Shown here piece after piece: positions 1 through 12,500 of a DNA stretch of 64,000 bases. The stretch covers positions 2,847,567 through 2,911,566 of the forward strand of contig OY754980.1 in the NCBI GenBank assembly GCA_963576475.1, written 5' to 3'. Within the stretch, counting starts at the first letter, position 1; every line of letters begins with the position of its first letter. The position numbers and the translations under genes are program-made. Under the pieces are notes generated by a model that made no database searches, was not told the origin of the DNA, and was given only the letters and a program-made list of their open reading frames with translations. The stretch comes from Molanna angustata (taxonomy: Eukaryota; Arthropoda; Insecta; Trichoptera; Molannidae).

Positions 1-590
1 CCAACATCTTTTGTCTCTTAATAATTCACGTGTACTGTCCGTTATTTCAAAATTCCTTTCATTGAATGACATAAATTTATAAAAAAATTAACTTTTCTCC
101 TCTGACATGAAATAATTGGCACATAGCACTCTTTACAGGGTGAATTGCCTTAAACAAAAAAATGTCCGTGAAACAAATTCAATCTATGTGCAAACAAAAA
201 CATATATTATTCAGACATCAATAATTATGAGCTGGGAAATGATTTATTTTACTTTATTCAAAATTTCTTCTCGAGCGCCTAACTGGTACTGTGTCAAATA
301 TTAATTTAAGACGTACCCAATAATATTTTAGATAATAATGTTGATTTTTTTTATAAATTCAGACCGAAAGCAAAATGAAAAACGGTGTTTGCACTGGGAA
401 TTGAACGTGTGATATTGCTCAAGAATCTGATATCTAATTTCAATTAATTAATTTGAGCGTTAATTTGAGAACCACAAATTTCAATTAATTTGAGCATTAT
501 CATTGCTGTGGTTTGGTTTCTATTCCTTCAAATATTGTCCAAATATTTTATGACAGAACAATATTAATGCAAAGAAAATAAACATTTCAG
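1..590 (+). other. 3' part of DDB1 intron 1
   Basis: AT-rich sequence without a supportable exon. It ends in an AG acceptor at 589-590 directly before the first visible DDB1 coding exon. The first DDB1 exon (about 20 codons) must lie upstream of the window. I see no repeat or RNA gene here. Confidence 0.6.
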
Positions 591-3500
591 GAAACTTTAC
601 ATCACCAACAGATTTGAATCTTCTAGTTGCTAAGAATTCTAGACTTGAGGTATATCTTGTAACACCAGAAGGCTTGAGGCCTATGAAAGAGGTTGGAATT
701 TATGGGAGGATAGCAAAGATAAAACACTTTCGACCACCGGTAAGTATTGTTATACATACATACATTCCATCACGCCATGTCCCTCACGGGGTAGGCAGAG
801 AGAACCGAACGCCACTTATTTCTATCTTGACACACATTCATCGCCTCGTCGACATTTATACAATGTCTTATATATGCTCATCTGTTATTCATGATTCTGA
901 CATTTCCGTCTTTCAAAATACCGTTTACATGGACGTGCCATTCCTTCCTTGGGCGGCCCCGACCTCTCATTCCATTCCTGTCCGCAATGTATATTTTCTT
1001 CGTCAGGCGTTCCTCATCCATTCTCCCCATGTGGCCAAACCATCTCAATGTGTTTTTTTTTCTTTTTTTTTAAATGAATGTCTCCTTGTTAAACAAGTAC
1101 CTATACATCTTCCTACGTTCCTTAAAATAAGCAAATAAATGCTTGTGCTATAGGTGAACGAAATCGGTTCAGGCAAGATTAGAACGGATTCGCGACCACT
1201 GGATTACTAGCCCAGCACGCTAGCCGCTCTGCCATCGACCCATCTAAAATTTATCTTACACTATTTCATTATGTCCTCATCTCTGACCTATTACAGATTC
1301 TTCTAAGTAAGTATTGTTGTGGTAAGATTATCACTAAACGAAACTCGGGACGATATTTCTTTAAAATTTCAGAGTGCTTTTCACACAGATATTCCATTTG
1401 AACCCAAATATAATCCTAACTAGCTGCCACACAGTGGCTTTATGTTCCCACTAATATTTTTCTTTTATTTGATTTATGTACATTAATGTACAAAAAGGTG
1501 AGTTTATTGTCAAAAGGAAATCTCATTAAAAAAAATATAGAATCTTGAAGGTTCAAGTAAATTTGGTTCAACAATAATGGTTCCTAAATAAAAAACGAAA
1601 TACAACAAAAATAGATTGATGATTATAATGAAGAAAGGAAGTAGGGAGTTGCCGGGCACAAAAGGAATATAGATAAATATGGTGTCTAGTTTATTATTAA
1701 ATAATATTTCTATAGATTGTGACGACATAACATAATCACTTAGGTCCGAATGCAGAGTCCTACCTAAATACTAAATTCTAAATACTAGCCATGTTTTCAT
1801 TGCACAGTCACTCACAGATCACGTGGCTTCCTAACTGGAGGATGCTACAACGTTTTTCTATGAGAATTGCATTGCAGAAACATATCTAAATACTTAGCGA
1901 ATGCGCATCGGCATAAACTAATATTTGCGAATTGTCAAAAAGTAAGGTTGATAGCGAGGAAACTTACGAGTGGTTTAATACTAAAATCCCAGATTGTCAA
2001 ATCAAATACCAAATAGAGTATTCAGCGATCCATACGAGGTGCCGAAAATTCGGTGGAATTTCAAAAAAATCGTGACATCGAGCTGTCAGTGTGAAGTTGG
2101 TTACATATGTTTGTGTTGTTATAGCAAAAAAACATTTTAAACGTCAAACGTCAGAAAAGAGATAGCTTTCTAAGCCCATAGAAAGCTATCTATCTCTTTT
2201 CTTTATACACAATAATGTGAAATTCTACGCCATCGACCTTAAGTTCATTGGTGTAGTATTTAGTTTGTGATGTCTCTGCAACGCAATTGCTAACTTAAGA
2301 ATACTAAATACTCCAGTGAGGTTAGGAGTTAGTATTTAGGTACCTTGGACTGTGCATTCGGGTCTTAGGCACAGGTAAGAAATATACAGAGCTGACACAA
2401 GCTATGACTTTTGGCGGCCAGTGGATTGATACACAAAGTGAGGTGAAACGGGTGTATTCCAAACACATTCAATTTTTTAATATTAATTGTATCCACTCGC
2501 TTCACCTCGTGTCTGGACCATTTTACCATTGATGCCCCTCATTTTCGGGTGGTCGCTTCCTCCATGGCGTATATATTAATTTATTTTTTTATTTATTAAA
2601 TTAAAAATAATACAATACATAACATGAATTCTTAAAATTACATTTTAAATTCTTTCTTACTTTTTTTACACCTCGTACAAAGTAAACTTGTGTTGCGAAG
2701 TGGAGTTTTACACTAAACAACTTTCAAAATTAATATACTTATTCTACTTAAGAACATACATAGTATACATTTACAGACACACTATGTACACAGACATAGT
2801 ATACAGCAGGGGTGGCCAACCGGTCAATAGCGACTATTAGTCCAATCGATCGTGGCAAGGCAAAAAATATAAACATACATAAATACGTAGAACAGACTGC
2901 GCAACGTAATCACCAACCGCTGCACGCATCACGTTACGTTCACGTTATCACGTTAATTTATGGATCTAGATTTCTAGGCATTGGTATCTAACGACAAATA
3001 TCCATGTTTGAAGAAATGTGTTGTTTTGGTTCAACATATTTATGTGAGTATGCATTTTTCTTCTTAAAACAAACAAAAAATAAACACCGTTCTCGCTTGA
3101 CAGACGTTCATTCACTGGATTCTTTAAGGTTGGCAATTTCCAACTACAAACCTGATTTTGCTAATCTAGCGGGAGATGCTCAGACGCAGTGCTCACACTA
3201 ATATACATAGGTAATTACTAAGAATAATTTTCAGTTTTATGTTTTCCCTCTTAATAAAATAAAAAATACTACTTAATTGTGTACTGAACCATGCTGTTTC
3301 ATTTAAAATTTCAAGAAGTATGTAATTGGTAGATCGCACAGGGCTTCCTCAGTAAACAGTAGATCTTGGATCTAATCAAGTCGGCCACCCCTGGTATACA
3401 GAATACATTGGACATTTGCACAAAATAATATATTTGACAGTTAGGTTGTAGGTTTAGATTAATAATGTCTCTTCTTTATGTTTAAAAGTTGAATATATTT

Positions 3501-6500
3501 CTGTGACTTTACATTTATGTAGGTATATGAGTGAAATGATTGTACCATTTGATCCCCCTGTATGAGTAGTGGTGTTGGCCATTCGTGGTATTCATTTTAG
3601 GAATTTTAAGACTTAACTGTAGTGTACCAAGAAATTATGCTTATGTCATGTCTATAGATTATTGGTCTGTGCACTAAAGCTATTCCATAGCTTAGTTGAT
3701 TGTACAAAAAAATAAGTTTTTCTATAAGTACTCATTCTTTATTGTCCATTTCAATTGACTTTGTTTGGAATTGAATCTAGGATATTAATACAAAGCATCT
3801 TCTCACCTTGCTAAAATAGAATTAATTTTTCTACAAGTACTCATTCTTTATTGTCCATTTCAATTGACTTTGTTTGGAATTGAATCTAGGATATTAATAC
3901 AAAGCATCTTCTGGCTGTGCCAAAATAGAATTAAATCTTCTTCTTCTTCTTTTGAATAGACCTTCAGGTCTGTTTTTTAAGAGGCCTGCTCTTCCTGCGA
4001 GGTGGACCCCCAGCTATCCCTCCATCTTTCTGGCGGTCTACTGCGAAGGCGGGTTCTGTGAGGCTGATTGTAAAGCACGATATGAGGAAGTCTGGTGCTG
4101 TCCATCCTTTGGACATGACCATAGCAGTCTCTCCTCCGCTGCCTACTCCATCTGATGATATCGTCAACCTCACATAGTTCCCTTATTTTGGAGTTCCTCA
4201 CTCGGTCTCTCAGGGTTTTGCCTGCAATAGCTCTCAATGTCCTCATTTCTGAAGTCCTCAACATTTGTTTGCTTCTGACTGTGTCTGCTCGTGCCTCTAT
4301 GCCATATGTCATAGAATTAAATTTTTTTTTTCAGCACGAAAATAAGGATCTAGTGTTCATCCTAACAAGTCGTTACAATGCTATGATACTGGAGTGGAGG
4401 ATAGGCTCCAACGGAGAACTAGATGTTATCACGAGGGCTCATGGCAATGTCGCTGATCGGATCGGAAAGCCGTCGGAGAATGGAATTTTGGCTGTGGTGG
4501 ACCCACAGGCCAGGGTCATCGGCCTTCGACTGTACGACGGACTGTTCAAGATCATACCCCTGGATAAAGATTCCACAGAGCTGAAGGCGGCCAGTTTGAG
4601 GTTTGAGACAAAAGAAACTGATTACTGAATTATTCTTCTATTTATTTATTCGGCCTCTTCTTAGTTAACACTTCTGTCTGCTACATCGACTCCAACTTCG
4701 ACTCCGTTAAATCAGATTTAAATTGTCTGGCTCCGACTCCAGTTCTAGTGTACTCACTTCTGTAACATCCCTATAGTCTGTTAAATATAGCTTGATACGC
4801 GTGACAGTTGTCAGATTGAGATGTCTAGGGATGGGTAGTGTCGGCGAAATCGATTTTCGAACGATGTTAAAAAAACGATCATCGAATGATCTATTTTATA
4901 TTCTAATTATAATCAACGAGCGTCTATTTTCCCTTGCAGAGCTTCATATTGCGCATGTGTCACACGCATGTCATATTGCGCGGTGCGCGGCCATTTTAAC
5001 TATATAAACTTTGGCGCTATATTTGACGAATTTTTAAAATTGATACGATGGTAAATATTTGGTATGTACCTGTGGTATGTACCAAATAATTTGTCCTGTT
5101 TTTTATGCTTTATTTTTTATGTAACTTTTAATAAACTTAAATTACCTATAGGATATAGCTTGTGGAACCATTTTAAATATTTATGAACCGAGTAGTATTA
5201 AATGCGTATCTTATATCGATTTTTTCACTTTCAACATCTCTAAAGTTTGTCTATGCCAATAAAGTACGATATTCTCTTGCGTACATTTTGACAGTAAAAA
5301 ATACGAAACTTCATGCGCGTGACCTTGATGAGAACTGTCACGCGTATCAAGCTATATTTAACAGACTATAGTATGTATGCATGTATTGCTAGCAACTTTA
5401 TTTTAAATTGCTATATTTTATGTAGAAGAAGAAGATATAAATTGCGCTATATCCAACGTTTTTATTTATCTTTTATAGATTGGAAGAGCTAAATGTACAA
5501 GACGTAGAGTTCCTTCACGGATGCGCTAATCCGACTTTAATTCTGATTCATCAAGATCTTAATGGAAGACACATAAAGGTATATTTGCAATATATTCAAT
5601 CTAGAATTAGATTCTCTATTAAATTTTACTTCCAAACAGAACAATTACTTTATAGAAGCAGCAGGTAGGTTTTAAGCGTAGATTGGATTTGGAATCTAGT
5701 ATCAGGCCTCGGATATCAAATGTCCAATGCTAGCTCAAAAGTCAAACAACTTTCTAATTTCTCAAAATGTTTTCTTGGTGTTTTTTCTTCTAGACTCACG
5801 AAATAAGTTTAAGAGATAAGGAATTTGTTAAGATTCCGTGGAAACAAGATAATGTTGAAACTGAGGCGTGCATCCTCATTCCTGTTCCGAGCCCATTCGG
5901 TATGTAATTATGTTTCTTTTATCTTTTTTTATTATTTCATTTTATCAAAATATTTTTAACAACCCCGAATATTATTGTTATAGTCTAAAAATTTATCGAG
6001 GAAAAATATGTTTGATGATATGAATATTATTTTCAGGTGGAGCTATTGTGATTGGTCAGGAGTCTATTGTATACCACGACGGACAGAGCTATGTTGCCGT
6101 TGCACCACCTCAAATCAAGGTATCCATTGTAGTCTAAATTTATAACAGATGGCCTAAATTTATAACTAGCATTCACCGCAATATATTAAAAATAATGTTT
6201 TTCCACCAATTCACAGTTTGTTTCTTTGACCTACTGCTGAATATAACACACTTGCTATACCGGTTCATTATCAACTGAAGTTTTAAGCTCTCATTTCCAA
6301 GTACAATCAGTTCACTATGGAATAGTCTAAATGATTCTGTTACATCTTGTCCATCTCAATCTTTAATAATATTTAAGGGAGCGCCTGCTGCCAACGTACC
6401 TATTTTTACAATTTGATGTTCCATCATTACTACTAATTGAATCATTTAAAAAAAAATAACTAACAATGGTGCTGAATGGAAAATTATTTTTTTAAGATTC

Positions 6501-9500
6501 TTTAATAAACCTGAAGTATTAATGCAAATTTCAAGATATATCAGATATTTCAGTGTTCGTTATTTTAAAAAATATATATATATATATATTGTCCTACGCC
6601 TTCTAGTTTATTAGATAAATGTCAAAAATCGCGGTATACTTATTATTTTTCTAAAAGAATACATAATTAAAAAGATACGGAATATTTTTCTTCATTAATA
6701 TCCAAACTATCTAAGATATTTTATTTATTTATTTATTTATTTATTTAATATACAGAGACACCAACAGAACACTGAACAACACAAACAAAAAAAAAAAACA
6801 TGAAACAAAAAATAGAATCTATTTTATTTGAATAGTAACAATGTTTTGTTGAATTGTTTTTAGACAAGCACAATCAGTTGCTATTGCAAGGTGGACGCTG
6901 TCGGTCTGCGTTATCTCCTCGGTGACATGGCCGGGAGACTGTTTATGCTGTTCCTGGAGCTGCAAGAGAGGCCAAATGGTACGCAGGGTGTCAAGGACCT
7001 CAAGGTGGAACTCTTAGGTCAGTCGTGTATGGAACTTTATTTATATGTAACATAACTAGATTCAATACTAGACATAAACTACACTTGGTTTTTTTGTTTC
7101 CTTTCCCTTCTAGCAGTTTCTTCACGTCAACTTTGCTGTGTAGCTCATTGTGAATGAGTAGCTTCAGTTATGTGATAGCCAAATATTGTAGCCTTTGTCT
7201 GCATCAATGATCCACAGTCCTTGAGCAGTTTTAAGCTCATCCAGGCAGGATCTGGGTATCTATTCTCCAATCTCGCACAGTAAACGTCGTATTCGTCTAT
7301 GTCGCCTATAAATGTCGTATAGTAGGCTTTTAGCCTATTCTTGAAATCATTCATCATTAAAATCGTTCGACATTGAAATGTCACATGAAAGAATAGGCAA
7401 CATAGCATTTGGGATGCGTTTGAAATATTTTTTGAGCATTTAATAAATAATAATAAATAAATTTGGATAATTTATATAGCGCCGTTTTTGTGAATATCTC
7501 ACCTCAAGGGCGCTGAAAAAATGATTACGTTGTATCATTTCGGCTCTGGTAGGATTTGCGAAAAAGGTGCGTTTTGAGTTTTTTCCTGAACGAAGATATA
7601 TTTTCGGTTTGTCTGAGGGTGTGTGGGAGCTTATTCCATGCATTTGGTCCTGCCACAGCAAATGCACGATCACCGAAATTAGTTGTGTGCACCCTGTTTA
7701 TTTCAACTAATTTCCCAACCATGGATGAAGAGGCAGAACGAAGTGATGATTGTCTGTCATTTATTGAAAGCGGAATGCACAGTTCGGAGAGGTAAGTAGG
7801 AGCCATACCACGAAGTGCTTTAAAGATTATGAGACAGAGCTTATATTCAATTCTTTCGGGGACTTTAAGCCAATGTAGATTGCGAAGATGGTGAGAGATG
7901 TGAGAAAATTTGGAGGCTCCAGTGATGAGTCTGGCTGCAGCATTGAAAACTGACTGAATTTTATTAATTTAGTGATTTATATAAGTGATTTATTGCATAT
8001 TTTTGCCGTTTTTTTCTATGGTTGTCAAAACACAGCCTTTTTCAATGCAATTATATGATGGGTTTCTAAGCAGTTAACATATTGTTCATTATGACTGGAG
8101 ATATATTAACAAAGTGAAGGAATCCAATGTTTTAAAATTTTTTCGTCATCCGTGTATTTTTATATGTACTGTTAAATAGATAAAATAACTTATTCGTCGA
8201 ATTGCCATTGTGACTACAAAAGATAAAATAACGAAAATACTTGTTAGAACAGACGCTTGCCGTATGTAAATGCAATATGGCGACCATTTTAGACAGATAA
8301 AATCATGCGACATTGAATGTCGAGTGGTCCTATACCACTCCTCATAATCTCGAATGATTTTCATTCGACTATATTGCATGCGAGACTCAAGAATAGCATA
8401 TTCTAGAAATCGTGCGAAAGTAATAATTTGTCATATACGACATCGATAGTGTGAGATTGGAAAATAGGGTCCCTGCATAGATGCATATCTGCCAAATTCA
8501 TTGTACATAAACTGCACTTGTTAACCTAATAAAAAAAGTTGTAGTCAAATTTGACATGCATTTTGGCTGACTGTAGTGCCAACCGCCGTGGCACAGTTGG
8601 TAAGCCGTTTGGTTTCTGTGCGGGCATCCTGGGTTCGAAATATTGTATCTTGTGATCAACTTTACGTTTGGTTTCTGTGCGGGCATCCTGGGTTCGAAAT
8701 ATTGTATCTTGTGATCAACTTTACGTTTGGTTTCTGTGCGGGCATCCTGGGTTCGAAATATTGTATCTTGTGATCAACTTTACGTTTGGTTTCTGTGCGG
8801 GCATCCTGGGTTCGAAATATTGTATCTTGTGATCAACTTTACGTTTGGTTTCTGTGCGGGCATCCTGGGTTCGAAATATTGTATCTTGTGATCAACTTTA
8901 CGTTTGGTTTCGGTGCGGGCATCCTGGGTTCGAAATATTGTATCTTGTGATCAACTTTACGTTTGGTTTCTGTGCGGGCATCCTGGGTTCGAAATATTGT
9001 ATCTTGTGATCAACTTTACGTTTGGTTTCTGTGCGGGCATCCTGGGTTCGAAATATTGTATCTTGTGATCAACTTTACGTTTGGTTTCTGTGCGGGCATC
9101 CTGGGTTCGAAATATTGTATCTTGTGATCAACTTTACGTTTGGTTTCTGTGCGGGCATCCTGGGTTCGAAATATTGTATCTTGTGATCAACTTTACGTTT
9201 GGTTTCTGTGCGGGCATCCTGGGTTCGAAATATTGTATCTTGTGATCAACTTTACGTTTGGTTTCTGTGCGGGCATCCTGGGTTCGAAATATTGTATCTT
9301 GTGATCAACTTTACGTTTGGTTTCTGTGCGGGCATCCTGGGTTCGATATATTGTATCTTGTGATCAACTTTACGTTTGGTTTCTGTGCGGGCATCCTGGG
9401 TTCGATATATTGTATCTTGTGATCAACTTTACGTTTGGTTTCTGTGCGGGCATCCTGGGTTCGATATATTGTATCTTGTGATCAACTTTACGTTTGGTTT

Positions 9501-12500
9501 CTGTGCGGGCATCCTGGGTTCGATATATTGTATCTTGTGATCAACTTTACGTTTGGTTTCTGTGCGGGCATCCTGGGTTCGATATATTGTATCTTGTGAT
9601 CAACTTTACGTTTGGTTTCTGTGCGGGCATCCTGGGTTCGATATATTGTATCTTGTGATCAACTTTACGTTTGGTTTCTGTGCGGGCATCCTGGGTTCGA
9701 TATATTGTATCTTGTGATCAACTTTACGTTTGGTTTCTGTGCGGGCATCCTGGGTTCGATATATTGTATCTTGTGATCAACTTTACGACTCAAAGTTCAG
9801 ACAATTAACTTGTTATTTATAAAAATGGTTCAAATATGGAATTACGGTTGAATCACAATTTGATCACTTTTCTTATTTATAAACATGGATCAAGAGTTCA
9901 ATCGTTATTCAACTCAAATGTCAAATTGAACCGGTGACGGGGGTACTTTGACACTGGTTCAATTTGATATTTCACATTTTTGAAGTAGTTATTATCCGTT
10001 GTAAACAATATCGAAACCTTTATATAAACATAAAATATGAGAAAAACATATAAAAGTGATTTAAGCCATTAGAATTTGATTTACGTTGTTTTCAAAAAAC
10101 ATATGAATGTCAAAAAGTGCATTAGCTCGAGTTTGACAGAACTATCATGTGCCGACCGCCGTTCAGAGTCGGTAAGCCATTTGCATTCTGTGCGGGCGTC
10201 CTGGGTTTGATTTAAATTAATTTCTCATGCTAGTATTGCTTCTCTGGGCTGAAAACACTGGTTAGTTTGAAGAAATTGCCATTTGACAATAAACTTGCCG
10301 CTTGCGCAGGGTTCAAGAAAATATTTATTATTATTATGTGGTATACACGTGTTCCGTGCCGTGCATATTGTTCCGTGGTCATGAGAACCAACTTGAAAAA
10401 CTAAATTCAGTGTCGTCGTATGAAATAGAGCTTAAAATCGAGTTCAATTGAACTACAGTTCAAATATTTATAAATAAATAAGGTTTCAGATGAATGTGGA
10501 ATAAGACTTTGAACCGTAATTCAATCATGATTAGTGTTTAATGATATTCATTAAATTTAATAAATTAAAATAATATCTTTTTTGTTTACACCACTTTTGA
10601 GTATTTAATGTTAACCGGTTTCAGATTAAATACTCAAAAGTGGTGTATTTAATCTGAAACCGGTTAAATACTCAAAAGTGGTGTAAACAAAAAAGATATT
10701 ATTTTAATTTATTAGTTAAAATGAACCACAAAGTAATAGCTGCAAAGTATCAAGATATTCATTAAATTTGTTGAGATTATTTCTTATAACTTTACAGGCG
10801 TTATAAAAAAGCAAGGACCTTTTGTTTGAAGGTTCTTTAAAAATCCAAATTCCCCTTAAAGTTCGATTTTAAATTTTTCCATTGTTCGACAGTTAAGTTT
10901 AGATTATTAGATTAATAATGCCATCTACAGTAAACGAAAGAAATACCACCAAAATACTTGAAAGTTGGCAGTATTGCTTATATTATAAATAAAATTCCTT
11001 GCACCCTGCGCAAGTGGCGAGTTTATTGCCGTATGGCAATTTCTTCCAACTAACCAGTGTTTCCAGCCCAGAGAAGCAATGTTAGCGTGATAAATAAATT
11101 TAAATAAATTTCTCCTCTGCTGGAGATCGAACCCAGGACGCCCACATAGAAACCAAACGGCTTACCAACTTACCATAGATATACACAGTATAATTGATTC
11201 AATATCTGTTTAATGTCTTTTTCTCTAATCATTTGTTTGCATTGTGTTAGCTGTTCTATTGATTTGGATATTTTTTTTACCGACAGGCGAAATACCGATT
11301 CCTGAATGTATGACATACCTGGACAACGGTGTCGTGTTCATCGGCTCTCGCGTTGGAGACTCTGCCCTGGTGCGGCTGAGTGCTGCCCGAGAGGACGGTG
11401 GGCAGTATGTTCACATCATGGAGTCCTTCACTAACCTGGCACCGCTAGTGGACATGTGTATTGTGGACCTAGAGAGGCAGGGTCAGGGGCAACTCATCAC
11501 ATGCTCGGGTAAACTTATTTTATAATAATAATGATGGACACATATATCAACATGCTGAAAATCAGCTACTAAGGAACTTGGTTTACCGTAATATAGCTGA
11601 GTGTGGTACTTTTGAAATGTAAAAGTTTTTTGTAAATGCATATCCTTTTTTTTCTTGTAGTATGTGTTAACTGTTTTTTGTCTCAATAAATATTATTCAA
11701 GGTATCTCAAAAAAAGTTTATATTTAGTTGATCGATTAAAAAAAAAGTAAGCCGTGTATAAAAAAAAAGTAAAAATAATATTGTCCGAATATAGACCCTC
11801 GCGTTCGCAGCACTCATTTAATCAAACAGTAAAATTACTTATGACGGCTCGGCAGGTGGACTCAGTGATGGCTACCATTTCATGATGGATATTTTCTTTC
11901 AAATGCGCCAGGGAAGTCAGTTTATTGGTGTAAACTTTAGATTTAATATAACCCCATAGGAAAAAGTCCATAGGGGTTAAATCAGGACTGCGTGGAGGCC
12001 AATTTATGTCACCTCTCCTGGAGATCAATTTGCCTGGGAAAATTTCACGAACTCGTGGCAGAGAAGTATTGGACGTGTGTGACGTTGCTTCGTCCTGCTG
12101 GAACCATGTTCTTTGGTTATAGCTAGGAAAGTTTTGCAGTTCAGGCACCAAGAAGTCTTCTAACATCTCCACATAACGCTCTGAATACAAATATAATTTT
12201 TCTATTTTGAGACACCTTGTATAAGGATCGAGGTTTCATTGTTTACGGATCGATTTCTCAATAGATGTCGCTAGAAAAAGTTTCAGTCATTCCATAGATG
12301 GCGATGGTATTTTCAAGTGATGCCACCATTATGTATATAGAATTTTAAGAAATTTGGATTGATAAGGAAACTCATTAAAAAAAAGCATAATTGGTTAATG
12401 GATGTATTTTGACAATGCTCGGCATTGAGTGATACCGGTGAATGAGAGTCATATTTGCGAACTAAATTAAATTGAATGTAAAATTATATATTATATTTTA

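Noticed and set aside
614..1138. A 174-aa protein on the + strand
   Set aside because: Only the first part is DDB1 exon sequence; after the donor at 740 the frame runs through antisense LINE and SINE sequence.
8576..9785. CRISPR-like array or repeat protein encoded by the 59-bp repeats
   Set aside because: Copies are contiguous without spacers, the genome is eukaryotic, and the open frame is only read-through of the repeat.
9800..10535. A complete foldback transposon
   Set aside because: Only short mirror matches were found; ends and target duplications could not be established.
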